A stretch of DNA of 64,000 nucleotides, taken from positions 744,001-808,000 of the forward strand of contig NC_092408.1 of assembly GCF_009017415.1 (NCBI RefSeq), given 5' to 3'. The position numbers and the translations under genes were made by a program. Shown in pieces: positions 1 to 11,965 of the stretch. The DNA comes from Aspergillus flavus (Eukaryota > Ascomycota > Eurotiomycetes > Eurotiales > Aspergillaceae). The notes under the pieces are model-generated. The model did no database searches, had not been told where the DNA came from, and was given only the letters and a program-made list of their open reading frames with translations. Each line of letters opens with the position of its first letter. Position 1 is the first letter of the stretch.

Positions 1-142
1 ATCGACTAATGTTATCTACTTATTCACGTGACCCAGTTATTTTCCGAATACGCTACGTTACCTTACGTTACGACGTTTAGTATGTACTGTACTCCGTAAG
101 TTATCAAGCAGATCATGGGACAAGACGCGGGGAAACATTAAG

Positions 143-155
143 GTATTATATAATC
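143..155 (+). promoter_or_regulatory. TATA-like element upstream of first regulator
   Basis: An AT-only run reading TATTATATAAT lies about 70-80 nt before the ATG at 224, a usual spacing for a fungal core promoter. It is the only such element in the first 223 bases. This is inference from spacing and composition; no other element was recognised upstream. Confidence 0.4.
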
Positions 156-223
156 CCAGCCCCGGCCAACACGTCGCTCACCTGATCTCCGTTGAAGTAA
201 TTTCCCCATCCTATTCAATTACA

Positions 224-2816
224 ATGGAATCTGCCTCCCGATCCAAAGGAAGGAGGTATGGCTTTGCGTGCTTGGTTTGCCGGCGCCGCAAGGTCAAGTG
301 CGATGGCCGATGGCCGACCTGCGTCAACTGTGCACGATTAAAGGAGACATGTTCCTATAAAGAAAAAACTGCTTATACAGTTCGTCTAACCGAGGCACTG
401 CGGTCGGAGCAAGCCCGGGTCCAGGAGCTTCAAAACAACATTAGAGAACTAGCCGCCATGGACAATGCCAGGCGAGACCTTCGCCTGGCAGATTTAGTAT
501 CTCAGCTTGACCTGAACAGGCCAGAGCCTGTCGAGCTAGCTCAGAGTACAGATGTTAGACCTTCATCTACTGATCGCGAAGCCCAGGACCGTTATCCGGC
601 AGATGATATCTCTAACGATGTCGACACCCAGTTCAGTATAGACACGGAAGGAAGAGTAAGTCTCCTTGTAGCCCCTTATCTTATGCCAGCTGAACTCGCT
701 CTGAGACCCATTCAGCAGCATTACTTTGGAGCGACCTCCCGGTTTCATCCTATACCAGGGCATGACCATCGGCACGATACCAAGGCGGAAATCAATGAGC
801 CAGAGACGCAAGAAATGGAAAACTACCACCGTAGATGGCTTTGCTCGAATGCTCGTTTCCAGGGCCCGTGGGAAAGAATGGCACATGCAAATATGAGTCA
901 TTATACCCATGTTGACCCAAACATTTGCTCCAGTCTTCTGGATGTATATTGGTCATGGCAGGCACCACTACATAACTGCATATATCGACGTTGTAAGAGA
1001 AATCCATTTTCCGTACGCCTTACGTTCTACAAATTCACCAACCAAATCCAGGCTTTTACCGGGACATGGCTCTAGGTGGCCCTTATTTTTCGCGATTTCT
1101 ACTGAACGTCGTCTTTGCTCATGCATGTCGCCACATGCCCGAAGATGATCCCCGTTTCTCTCAATTTGAGCGTGGGGAGACATTCCTGCGAGAGGCGATG
1201 TTGCTTTTGATTGACGAAATGCAGCAAAGCAAGCCTCAGATACCCACCATTCAAGGCCTTTTGATTCTGGGAGGCCGCCAGTGTGCGGTTGGAAAGAGCA
1301 GCGAAGGATGGCTATACACCGGGATGGTAAGTCCCCCAACCCCCGTCGTTCTAGCGCCAATTCTTTAGTGACCATCTCAGGCAATCCGAATGGTGACTGA
1401 CCTTGGATTACACATAAAAAGAAGCCAGGCTTCACTGTTGAAGGAATTCGAACCTGATGATTTAGAAGTCCGAAAGCGATTGTATCTGTCAGTCTATGCA
1501 TGGGATAAGTGAGTTTCTCATAAGAGTCCTTAACTGTGGGTTTAGAGTGAGACTGATGGTCGGCCCCCTTGAAAGATCTATTAGTTTGTGCCTAGGGCGA
1601 CCTCCATCCCTAAAGGATACACCGTATCTTCCCTCTACCCTATGTGTGTTGCATCCAGCCACAGACTGTAGTGTATTTATTGTCGCTTAGTGTTATTAAC
1701 GATGTTTATAGTTGATCTATCAGATGAGGGTGAGCTGTGGCAACCACCCCATTTACTGGAGACCGACCAATTGTATCCAGAGACTAAGTGCCACAGTACA
1801 TTGACGTTCGTGCATTTTTGCAATCTGGCCCAAGTATGTAATACGGGGGGTGCTCAACTGGCGTACCTACGATGACTGCTAATTATCTGGACTCAGATCA
1901 TCAACGAGAGCTACAAAACCGTATATATTCATCCTTCTCGGAATATAAACCCGGATGATATATTCAGATTGGAGGAAAAACTAGTATCTTTCCACAAAAA
2001 CCTGCCATCCTCGCTCAGATTCGAAGAAGGAGCGAATGTTCAGTTCTGCGTCCCACCCCACATCCTCTGCCTAAAGTAAGTGAGCACATGCCATACGGAG
2101 ACCGACCAATGCTGAGCATGGGTAGTATTCTCTGCCATACTGTTTTGATCCTACTGTATCGACCTTTCTTTATTTGGTGTTGGGATGCAGAATTACAGAG
2201 GCACCCTCTAGCACTCAGGGCCCAGATTGTTTGCACGGAGCAAGCAGCTGGTGTCAACGACCTCTTCAGGGCATATGGACAGCTCTTCAACTTTCAGTAC
2301 CAAAGTTACCTGGTGTCATATTGCGTCTACACTGCTGCAACGATTGATGTGAGGCTCGCACGACATGAAGACAAAGCGATCGCAGAGATGGCCACAGGCC
2401 GACTAGCGATCACACTTCGAATGTTGGAAACAGAAGTCAAGCAAACACCGGGTATTCGGCGAAGCATAGAGATCATTCGGTCTCAGATTGGTGCGCCGTT
2501 GGCGTCAAACCTGCAACGCCAGGCCAGGAGGTCGTCGGAAGTGCCCGATAGGGGCCCCTCAAATCGGGGAAAAGCGACTGGGATACCTCTCCAGTCCGTG
2601 ATCGATACACTTCCTCAAATGGTGTCACCTCCACCAACCATGTCAAACACAAGCATATACGGTTCATCAACCGAATGCGTAGCCACAGGGCCATCTCAGC
2701 TACCCCTATTGGAAATGTCGGGAATCGTCGTGAATCCCAATCTATCCCTTGAGTCAGGCTGGCCTGATTGGTATATGAATGATTTTGGTGGTGGATTTGT
2801 GCCCGACGTGGCTTGA
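224..2816 (+). CDS. Zn(II)2Cys6 fungal-specific transcription factor
   Basis: Predicted nuclear DNA-binding regulator of 746 aa. The N-terminus (about residues 16-45) carries a binuclear zinc cluster, CLVC then RRRKVKC, then C-x2-C-x6-C, followed by a Lys/Arg-rich stretch and a short helical linker (REL/QEL repeats). The central part contains the fungal-specific regulatory domain, with signature pieces such as AIRMVTDLGLH and SLCLGRPPSL. Exons read as 224-992, 1052-1326, 1381-1508, 1576-1643, 1712-1833, 1897-2075 and 2117-2816. All junctions are GT-AG and the lengths sum to an open frame. The last ~110 residues are low-complexity and probably an activation region. The lactonase-like gene follows about 720-900 bp downstream on the same strand and could be a target, but that is only proximity. 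The family assignment is firm; the metabolite controlled is unknown. Confidence 0.9.
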
Positions 2817-3537
2817 TAGACCTCCCTAGCACATGTAGTGGCCCTACATTTTCTGAGCCGTGAGTCGATTCATTATCGGGCATCACAAAAGCCCAATGGC
2901 CCACTTGGTAATGGGCTCTAGATAGGTGCTGAGACTTGGTCAATGCGATTCCTAAATTTTACCAATCATTAAGCAATGATTGGCTTTCCGTTATTATCTC
3001 CGACATTTATTTATTTCGTCTGCATTCCTAATTGGACAGTCGGCATTTTAGCGAGAGTGTCGCTAAGATACCGAGCAACGCAGTGTTAGCAAGGATAATT
3101 GCCACTTTATTAAATGGTCTGTCGCGACTCAGTCGATGCCGAAGCAATCTCTGAATACCCGTCTGAAATCCCAATATCCCTCGCAATTTTAATATGATTG
3201 GAGTGGCGTGGCTAACATGCACAAAGACGTCTCTCGTGCTAGAGACTTCAACCATGTGGAACAACGTTGGGCAGTTCGCGATGCCTGCAGCGTCTCCAGA
3301 GAGAACATGCAGCGGAGAAGAGGACACAAAGGCATTGTGGCGGCTCGATGATTTCTTGGTTCCACTATGAGCGTGGTCTTGGTGCTCTTGGCCAGAGAAC
3401 GAGACTAACCGCCATGTAGGCTTGACGTTCGTTTCGAAATATTGAAGACACTGTGATTCATGAAGAGTGTGGCACATTGACGCTAGAGTCCTCGACTTCG
3501 TCCTCGCCGATCAATAAACTGTAATACCTGGCGTGCT
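2817..3537. other. Intergenic region, no gene recognised
   Basis: About 720 bases between the first regulator and the lactonase-like gene. A 149-codon minus-strand open frame at 3028-3477 shows no recognisable motif and no intron structure, and is treated as chance. The region should contain the terminator of the upstream gene and the promoter of the downstream one. Confidence 0.5.
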
Positions 3538-4998
3538 ATGGTCCCTACCTTCCTCGCAGCTTTGGCCATCTTGGCCCTCCCCGCTCAGTGGGGTTGTCCA
3601 CTAGACGAGGTTGTCGGTGTAATACCGAGTGCCTTGCTACCGTGAAATGTATAAGGAGGCAGGTTTGTCTCCACTGTTTACTATCTATGCTCTTCTGTGT
3701 ATCTTCGGATGAGCAAGAAGCGATGGCTCTTTTTACTACCGTCCTTTTCTCCCTATTTCCTACAATCGTCTTTAGTAGTGGTCTTATCGTGGGACATTCC
3801 GTGGTGGAAGTCACACAGTCATTCAATGATGTCTTTCCTTACGAAAACTTCAATCGCAATGTGACTGTTCCTATGTGGGACACGAGCCTGCTGAATGGGA
3901 AGAATATGTCGGCCGCTCAAAAAGACCTGGAGACGATTGCCAATGCCTCATTTATAGTCTATGACTCAGCCTTCTACAACGTTCGTCTCTGATGGATTGC
4001 TATGCTGGAACAGAAAATTATAGCTAACATGCCACCCTCAGCTGCTCGGTATTGCGGGACCTTTTGAACAGAAGCAGGTGGAGGAGATCTTCACCTTCCC
4101 CGACCCACCGCCGTATGCACAACGCCAGATCCATGATGGATCGGTCTATGTACCGGAAGAGAATGCTCTGTTTGTGGCCGAGCTGTTCTCCCCCAAAGAA
4201 GGGCACTCTATGAGTGCTATCCCTTACGTTTGGAGGGTAGATATTACGGACCCAGCATCCCCCAACACAACCAAGGTGTATCCGAACCCCCCATTGACAA
4301 TTGCGAATGGAGCATATCTGTTCAATGGATCGGTGTATTGGGCACAGGAGGGGAATTTTACGACTCCTAGCTCCATCGTGCGCATGGATCCTAAGACGTT
4401 GAAGACTGAGGTGGTAAAAAATAATTTTTACGGCCATCGATTCAACTCATTGAATGACCTTGTCATCTCCGATGAGGGCGTGGCATTTTTTACGGATGGA
4501 TACTATGGTTGGGACAACTTCAACGACACCCTCTTTCCCGAGTTAGCCAATGGTATCTACCGCTGGGATATGCGCACAGGAAACATCAAGATGGTTGCTG
4601 GCGCAGCCGAGGGTGCATTCTTCAACCCCAATGGCCTCGCATTCAGTCAGGACCAGACCAAACTATTTATCACCAACCGGGGGAATTCTAGCTCGGATCC
4701 CCATGGTGGCCACACTATATATGTCCATGATGTCACCTCCTCCGGGTTATCAAACCGAAATGTGTTCTCATACTCTGATGCCGGATTTCCCGATGGCATT
4801 AAGACTGACAAGGACAACCGAGTCTATGGAGCGGTGACTGGATCGGTCGACGTATATGATTCTCGTGGCACACTCCTTGGGCGGATTAAAATAGCGGACG
4901 GTGATGTGGCAGTGAACATGGCATGGGTGGAAAATTGGCTCTATATTTTTAGCCGCAGCAAGATTTATCGCGTTGAACTGATGACTTCTGGCCGCTAA
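3538..4998 (+). CDS. Secreted SMP-30/gluconolactonase-like beta-propeller (fungal lactonohydrolase type)
   Basis: Likely an extracellular or secretory-pathway lactone hydrolase. The body matches the SMP-30/gluconolactonase six-bladed propeller family: blade motifs NGAYLFNGSVYW, HRFNSLNDL, GVAFFTDG and NPNGLAFSQD carry the Asn/Asp residues that line the metal site in this family. Several N-glycosylation sequons (NVT, NMS, NAS, NFT) agree with secretion. The last exon is 4042-4998, joined to the previous one at 3980 by a clean 61-nt intron with a GCTAAC branch site. The 5' end is ambiguous: ATG 3723 gives 404 aa with a hydrophobic leader, but ATG 3538 also opens a good signal peptide (MVPTFLAALAILALPA) that could be joined by an upstream intron ending near 3776 or 3817. 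The substrate is unknown. Confidence 0.85.
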
Positions 4999-5464
4999 CT
5001 TCATGTGCTTTCTTCTCATGTATCCCTTTCTCTCAAATGTTGTCTGTTGACATTTTATGTACATCTATCCTGTCCAACAAGGATGCTTTTCAAGTTATGT
5101 TCACGGAACTCCCTGTTTGCGAGTACTTAAGTACTTAAGTCAGTGAATTGCGATATAGCGTCTTAGTGGTTAGATCAATCTCAAGCCAAAACTCTGGTCG
5201 TCGTGTCATACCTATTCACTGTTGGTATTCCGAAGCGTTCATGTTATATTCTCTCGTCGCCAACTGCGTGTGTCAAGACGCTGGCTATGCTAAGACTTAC
5301 TGAATATTAATATGATATATAATATTAAGTCTATAGCATGGCTCGAATGGATATAATATATGGATGGATATCGAAGGTAGATATTAGATACCACTGAATT
5401 ATGAACAAACGTCGCTCAAACGAGATTAGAAATAGTTCCACATATATCATACATACAAACTGTC
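4999..5464. other. Convergent intergenic spacer with short palindromic repeat
   Basis: 466 bases between two converging genes. It contains an AT-rich stretch around 5300-5400 and a short self-complementary duplication GTACTTAAGTACTTAA near 5123-5138. No coding sequence seen. Confidence 0.5.
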
Positions 5465-8010
5465 TTAATACAGTCTGCCCAAAACGCTTTGTCCTGTCGA
5501 TAATCTTCTATACTCCTCCAGGGCCGGACTCACAGACTTAGGGCGTTCAGACTCCGTCGACACCTTTGCCGCCGAAATCAACGGCGTGTGTTCCTCTGCC
5601 TTAGTCCGAATGTAATAATGCTCGTCGTCCTCTTCCATACCCACGAACCATTTCTCCTTGAATTGTGGACCCTGGGGCCCCGCACCACAAGCACCCTCTA
5701 GTCGCGATGTGGCCGGGCTATTGATGGCCAGAGCGAATAGGTTTTGTGGCTCGGTGAAGTCGGTAAGCTGTCGGCCCTTTTCGCTCAACAGGTAGCCTAG
5801 ACACAGGACACTGGTTACGAAAGTGAGGAACAATACTGGAAAGAAGACGTTCTGCCATTTCTCTGTCCCGCTGGATTGGTAGTCGACGACGCTCACGGTG
5901 GCGTTGAAGTACTGAGTCTCGGGTTCGGAGAGGGAGGCGTCTGAGTGATTCCAGTAGGGAAGGAAGGTGGCATTCTCCGTTCCCATGATCAAGGTATTCC
6001 CTGCCATCACTGCAAGTGCCTCCGCCAAAGATGGCAGATCGGGCTCAAGAGAGTAGCCGGAGGGCGTGAGCTGCATCAGTAATCGGGCATTGGAGGCCCT
6101 GCCATCATTGACTCCCGCATTCAAACTCAAGGAATTGCCCCATTCAGATGCAATGTTTTTCCAATCCAGGCTCCAGTTACCGTCCACTGCATCTGGGAAG
6201 AACCGATCGAACTGCCATGGGTTATCCGACTTTTCGCAGTCTGTGCTAAACCTCGCTCCACTGGCAGATGCAGTATATCGTACCGAGCAACGTGGTGTCT
6301 TTTTCGCCTTCATTGAGCATAGGGCATAGTCGATTTTAGTGGCATTTGGAGGCTTCCCAAGTACATACATTGTATTGCCGAATGGTGCGGAATGATTCAG
6401 GATCGTTTGATTTTCAAAGGGAAGCATTCCGAAGATTGGTGGACGCCATCCATACTTTGGTCCCCATCCGAAAATGTCGTCCACAACAGTTCGATTCAGC
6501 CATGAGTTTGGCCATTTAGGTACCTCCTTCTCCTGTTCTGACCACTTCTCCACATCGAATTTCTTTCCAGGCCACATATCATATATCAGTGGCTTCAGCT
6601 CACTAGCGTTCATGCCCACACAAAGCACGTTCACGGCAGGACATGGAGCAGCAACCATCATGTCAAATTGGCCCTCCGATGAATTTTGGGGCTGTTTAAG
6701 ACCGTTAACGGGGTCCTTGGCCGCGGCCAGAACTCCGGCATGAGGCATGGCAGCCGTCACATTCAAGACCATCCGGTTGTAGTGCAGTGACAACTCGGTC
6801 ATGTTGCTGCGATCGATCCAACTTCCAGTCACTGTTGTGTTGTCGTGTATCGAGCCGGACGGAGGAGGTCGCTCTTCTAGCACAGCCGACGCGTGTTGGC
6901 CGTTGGTAATCATACTGCTCCATCCATTCAGATAAGCTATGTAGTTGTGATATGCCTGCCCGACGTGTTGCATTTGGAGACATGTTGTACCACGGTAAAG
7001 TGGATCCTCCTCATTAGAGATCGGTGTTTGGCAGTTGATTCCCATGTAATAGGGGTTGAAGAAGTCAGTGGAAACATTCGCCCTTAGGGTTCGGTCTTCG
7101 TGCGGTCCTGCGAGCAACTTGGGTGATACTGAATGATCGTGGTCAGAATCATAGATGCCACCAGTGTCATCGTCAATGCGTCTGAGCGTGTGTACTTACC
7201 CAATGCCTCCGCCGCCGTTGTATACAGCATGGCGATGATAGTCGCCGTGAGCGTCATCGCACCCAGAAAGGTCAACGCTGAATATCGCAGAGTCTCCCAG
7301 TGAACAATCATCGACCCGGGCTGCATGATCCATGTTCGCATGCTCATATCTGAAATGGTGATGCCGTTAGAGTCCTTTTGGAGGGCCCGTCGACTCAAGA
7401 ACTGCCCCAGACAAGCGACAAAAACCGTAACATACGCCAATTCGATTGTCTTGGCGAACAGCGCGCTCAGAAGGTTGGCTGTCGAGGCGGCGAGCTTGCC
7501 GTCCACTCCAACGTAGTTCCCATATCGCGGCTTCAGACACGCGACAAAGAAATACAACCCCGACCACACGGTCGCATACACCGCCAACACCAGGATAGTC
7601 ATGGGCACCCAGCGAAACCATCGCTGGGCGATTGTATCTCTATGCGGACATCGTACCTCGCTGTCCAAAAGCGCTGTTTTCGAAGTGTGCGACCGCGGCG
7701 TTGCGTGCTCCGACAAGTGCGGGGAACGCGATTCTCCCCGCGGACGCACTTCCTCCAAGCCCTCAACGAAGTGGATGGATGCCGGTCTGCGTCTCGCATT
7801 TCGGATTCCTAAGCCTACGGTTGAAGAGGTCTCATGGTGGGAGGTGATGTCCTGCTCCTGGTGCGAGGAGGGTGCGCGCTCATAGTGGATGTGGGAACGG
7901 TCGGGAGGGTTCGGGTCGAATGGGCTCCAAGACCTCTGTGGTCGGTCAAATTCGGTGGATGATAATCTCGACAACGGAGGTAGAAGGTATTCTTCATGAT
8001 GTGAAGGCAT
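5465..8010 (-). CDS. Large fungal membrane protein of unknown function
   Basis: Predicted 817 aa integral membrane protein with exons 8010-7200 and 7107-5465. They join across a 92-nt GT-AG intron, and the two parts sum to an open frame. The N-terminal ~140 residues are polar and Pro/Ser/Arg-rich (cytosolic). Three hydrophobic segments follow at roughly residues 145-165, 185-210 and 245-270. Next comes a long, probably extracellular domain with many N-glycosylation sequons (NTT, NMT, NVT, NSS and others) and scattered cysteines, then one more membrane span (VFFPVLFLTFVTSVLCLGYLL) and a short acidic cytosolic tail. The architecture of N-terminal spans, a glycosylated ectodomain and a final span resembles a group of uncharacterised ascomycete proteins. 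No catalytic motif was recognised and I assign no function. Confidence 0.8.
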
Positions 8011-9635
8011 GATGCCCAGTCAACGACATACGGTGGTCAATGAAGACCTTCATCGGGGCGAGAGGAAAACCCACGCGAGATAGCCCCTCTAAGCAAATAT
8101 GTATTCACTCCATTAGCTAGGAAAACGCGGCAATCTCCACGGTTCTCAAGCTAGACGGAGTACAGCTTGAAAAGGAAATGGTCCAGCCTCAAATCCTTTG
8201 GCCAGGTCGTCTGTCAAAACGACAGGGTTCCTTGTGGATCTCTGCCCGAATCGTGCGTATTTCCACCAATCGTCCCCATGCGCGAGTCAGACGGTTGTTG
8301 GTTGCCAAGAGGGCCGTTCAGTAAAAATAGATTAGCGGTGTTTACTTCGTACAACGAAGTCGCAGATGGCTGATTTTTCCACCCCAAGATGGTGGGATCA
8401 ACCTTTAGCAGGTTGCCTTAGGGTTGTGGGGGTCAGATGGCATTCTGGTCGCACGGATACATGCGTGCACGCCGAGACATAAGAATGTCAGTTCAAACTC
8501 AGGATTCGTAATCATGCCAAGTTACAAAGTACAAACCAGTGCGTCTGACAAGCAGGAAATGACCCCACTATTCACCAGAGCTGCCAATCCGTTGAACTGC
8601 TTCCTCTTACCAGTAAGCAGCCACCTCGTAAGGTATCGGGTCCCACTGCTGCGGCTGAATTTGGCCTAGAATCCTTAAGCCTAATTTAATCAACTGTTTT
8701 AACAGTGCTCCAGGGTATCTTGTTACATGTCTGGGTGTCAACTATCAGCACTAGCGAAACTGGACATATTTCCTTTGAGGGAAGTAGAAAAAACTGAGTC
8801 GTTTTCTCCAAGTCAAGGTCGGCCTCGTGATGTCTAGTCTCTATGATCTACGGTACAGCCACGAAGTAGATAGAACGCTACTATTGCCCGCCACATTAGC
8901 TCCACGGTTTTCCACGTTTTCTAAATGCGTAGTAAGAGCGAAGGAGGGCTACTCCGGCAGGGAATACGGCTTGGTCGAACCCGTTGGTATCAGAAAAAGT
9001 CTCAGTCGCACGGAAGCCCCGGCTCTCTATACTCACCTGGTTTTGTCTCCAGATGACCTGTGCGACGCACTTGGCTTGGGGTCCTATATACAGAGAAGGT
9101 GTGGGCCAGTTCCTCTGCAGTACACCGAACACAGTGTGCCACGTTCGTAGTCCGTTCGTTTGCTATGAGACTCAGACAGCTATTCAACCTTACTGGGTGA
9201 ACCATTGGGCGTGTGAAAGGTTAAGCAGCTGCATCTGTGAACAGCATTCCGGTTTTCCAGCCCTACTCCAATGAGATAGTGCTTCGTTGGTTCCACAGTG
9301 GAGCGGGCCGAGCGTCTATTGGAGAAAAAGAAAGGGTATGGCTACAGTTAGAATGATCTTCTGATTTGCAGGAAGAAAGGATGACGACTGCAGTTGGCCC
9401 TGGAAGGTAATGCAGGTGGTTACCATGCATATACTAGCATGCGAAGGCTTTGAGCGGGCTATAATTAAGCACTTGTAGAGTCAGATGGCATTTGAAATCC
9501 AGGGTAATGCGAAGATAATACAGATAAAAGAATGGTTCCATTCACAGTTTAAGTCAAAGTATGCATATTCCCGTCACTAGTTCCCGTAGGGTTGAGCACC
9601 CATGGTATAGAATAGCAAGCTCCGATAGAAGCCAT
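8011..9635. other. Gene-poor stretch
   Basis: About 1.6 kb upstream of the membrane-protein gene. Open frames up to 107 codons occur on both strands but overlap one another in different frames, lack recognisable domains and show no consistent splice structure. I see no transposon ends, tRNA or regulatory motif that I can support. Confidence 0.45.
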
Positions 9636-10026
9636 TATAGCCAATACTGAAGAAAGTTTGAGAGATTGCGCCACATCCATCTAGTCGTTGGATCCATGCC
9701 CATGAAATACAAGTTGGCGGTCATTTGTGTAAATGTGGCGGAATCACGAGGTCCTAAACCGGTTGCAATCCGGGCTAGGGCGCCTGCCACCAAATAATAC
9801 TTTCATGCAGTCATCTGTGGTAAGTATTTGGAACGGAATTCATGTCGTGATGCGTTGTTGCGAGCTCAGGCTCAAAAGCAGCTGCCAGGATCAATGCTTA
9901 CACCTGTAGGGCAATAGCCTTTCCAAAGATAGCTTGCTGCATGATTCCTGCTAATTTACATCTAACAAGTTCGTGCGGCTCGATAATACTGGTACTAAGA
10001 TTGGGTTTGCCGAGATCTTCGTCCAT
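9636..10026 (-). other. Two possible exons of an unidentified gene
   Basis: On the minus strand an ATG at 10026 opens 41 codons to 9904, followed by a donor GTGTAAG. An acceptor at 9800/9801 starts a second open stretch (9799 to about 9636) reading YYLVAGALARIATGLGPRD and continuing to about FLQYWL. The join is in phase (phase 0) with a 104-nt intron and composition looks coding-like. After that the frame meets a stop; a neighbouring frame continues for some 20 further codons, so the 3' part may be spliced again or frameshifted. I do not recognise the family. This could be a decayed gene or chance. Confidence 0.22.
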
Positions 10027-10302
10027 GACATTATCTATTACACTCTTCAAACAGCTTTAGCTTCACCGTGACGCGATAGATAGTACTCTGGTACATTCAC
10101 CAAGTTGTAGTCATCGATTGTTCACAAGTGCCGACTTGCCAAGACATACTGGGCTCTTACTACTTAGGTCTAACCCCAACCATAACTGATATAAGAGCTA
10201 GACACGCCTTGGCTCTTTCTTCCGTCTTCGGCACTACGTGTACTAGTGTGAACCAAAGGTAAACAGCACTCGTAGCGTGTATAAACTATACTATAGAAGC
10301 TA

Positions 10303-10307
<5 letters not shown>

Positions 10308-10338
<31 letters not shown>
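10308..10338 (+). repeat. 31-bp poly(A) run
   Basis: An uninterrupted run of 31 A on the plus strand (T on the minus strand). It sits directly at the point where the NACHT-like reading of the truncated STAND gene stops making sense. Such a run can mark a retroposition scar or be a simple microsatellite. No target-site duplication was identified. Confidence 0.95.
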
Positions 10339-10339
<1 letters not shown>

Positions 10340-10340
<1 letters not shown>

Positions 10341-11965
10341 CTAGATTTAGAAAAATAATGGCCTGTCTGGCCGCATAGGTGGCATGTTCGAGCTTTAGAC
10401 TCCCGAAAGAACACATCCGAGTTGATGGCAAGTTCTTTCAAGAAGGCAATGGCATCACCCGCAGTAACAGGGTCCTTTAGTTCATCCAAGCCATCAATAA
10501 CAATGAGAGCACAAAAGGGAACATGAGACCGAGACTTGCACTATCGTCAAACCCTTTCTACGTCCCGTCTCGACCATTCGTATACTTCAATGTCTTGATT
10601 CTGGTCGCAGGGTACAGTGTTTGCAGGAAATCGTTTTGTCATCTTCCTCCGCGCCAAGGGAATTACACTGCGAGCAAGAGGAAGGAGCTTGATTAGAAGT
10701 TGTCTGAGCTCCATCCTTCGGTTGGAAGATACGCCATGTTCCTCTAGGCTCATAAGGACATCTAATTATACGTTAAATGGGTATGATTCTTAATGAAAAT
10801 GAACTTATCTAAGGAAGGTATCGTACTAACTATAGCTTTGTTCATCAATCTGCCCTCGCACACGAGAAAGGTGGCGCTTGATCTCCCCGAGGACCTTCTC
10901 GTATTCAGGGTCATCAGCCCCATAAAATTTGCACATATCCATCTGATTCCTGTTGATGTGATCATTGCAATCGTTTATGCCACCTTCAGACGAGTCATCC
11001 TCAACCACCTACCCAAAACGTATGTGCATAGTTAGCAAGCATTGCAAGGAAGACCAAACTGGACAAATTGCACTCTCACCTTGCCTTGAGACCCTGGGAC
11101 TCCCGTCATGCCCTTGCCCTCTTGAAACGTACTTGACTCGAAACGGTTGAGCTTCGCCATATCCTCCTCAGTATTCAAATAGTCGCTTGGTATGTTCGTC
11201 AATATCTCCGAGTTTTCAGCCAACGCCCGCACAATGTTTTTATTGTACGGTTTCATAGTTAGGACCGACGTAGCATGGGCCACCATCTCACCGAATCCTG
11301 CCATGCCGCTGCCACGATGAGGCGTGCCAAAGAATATCACAGCAAAAACGGATTCCGCGACTGCGCGGAGGTCCCTCGCACGCTTTCTCCGGGATGAGTT
11401 TAAGGCCTGAGTTCACACGTCGATCAGCAAATATGGCAATCACTCGTTGAACAGTATGGATATTTCTCACGGCTCTAATCATCAGTCTGCCGAGAGAGTG
11501 CGTGATGAAAATCAGTGGGCGACGCTGGCATTCCTGACGAACCCTCGCCACTGCATTCAGTAGTGTTTCAGCCTGTCCACTAATAGTGGAGAAGTTGGCC
11601 GTGTTGACAAGCTTGATAATATCTGAATCGTATCCGCAGGTCATGATGCGGGCAGATGCGCAAGATCTTTCCTGGGAGAGAAGATCTTTCGGATATGCTC
11701 TGGGATTCTTTTTGCAATCCGCTTGAGCTTCCTTTGCCCCCGAGCGTCTCCGCACTAATCTTGAAAACCACGTCCTTATTCCGCCTTTGGTCTCTTTGCT
11801 AGCTGGTGTATCCTGATCTGCTTTCTTGATGGCAGACCAGGTTTTCTTAGGGTGGCCCTGTAAACCGTGGACGAAAATAATATCAACTTCAGGATTGTGT
11901 ACCGCATCTTGGAGAACCGTAAAGCCACTGTCATTAATCTTGCCCTGAGGTGGACCTGTTGACAT
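10340..11965 (-). pseudogene. Truncated STAND/NLR-type gene: SERAC1-like alpha/beta-hydrolase domain plus NACHT remnant
   Basis: The 5' part is well preserved. Exons 11965-11471, 11406-11080, 11008-10831 and 10761-10547 join in phase with GT-AG introns and encode about 400 aa. Residues ~27-45 (VDIIFVHGLQGHPKKTW) and FITHSLG followed by FFGTPHRGS are the classic lipase-like effector module that fungal NLR proteins carry ahead of a NACHT ATPase. ADDPEYEKVLGEI leads into the usual linker. The nucleophile motif reads HSLGR where HSLGG is usual. Exon 4 then ends at a stop, no Walker A P-loop is present, but a typical Walker B (ALIVIDGLDELKD) survives out of frame near 10525-10460 before the sequence runs into the poly(A) tract. 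No repeat domain follows. Family members act in incompatibility and immunity-like cell death; here only the N-terminal module could still be expressed. Confidence 0.7.

Noticed and set aside
3028..3477. 149-codon minus-strand open frame
   Set aside because: No recognisable domain, no splice structure, unusual composition; most likely chance.
5123..5138. Short palindromic duplication GTACTTAAGTACTTAA as a regulator site
   Set aside because: It lies between two convergent 3' ends and is too short to distinguish from chance in AT-rich DNA.
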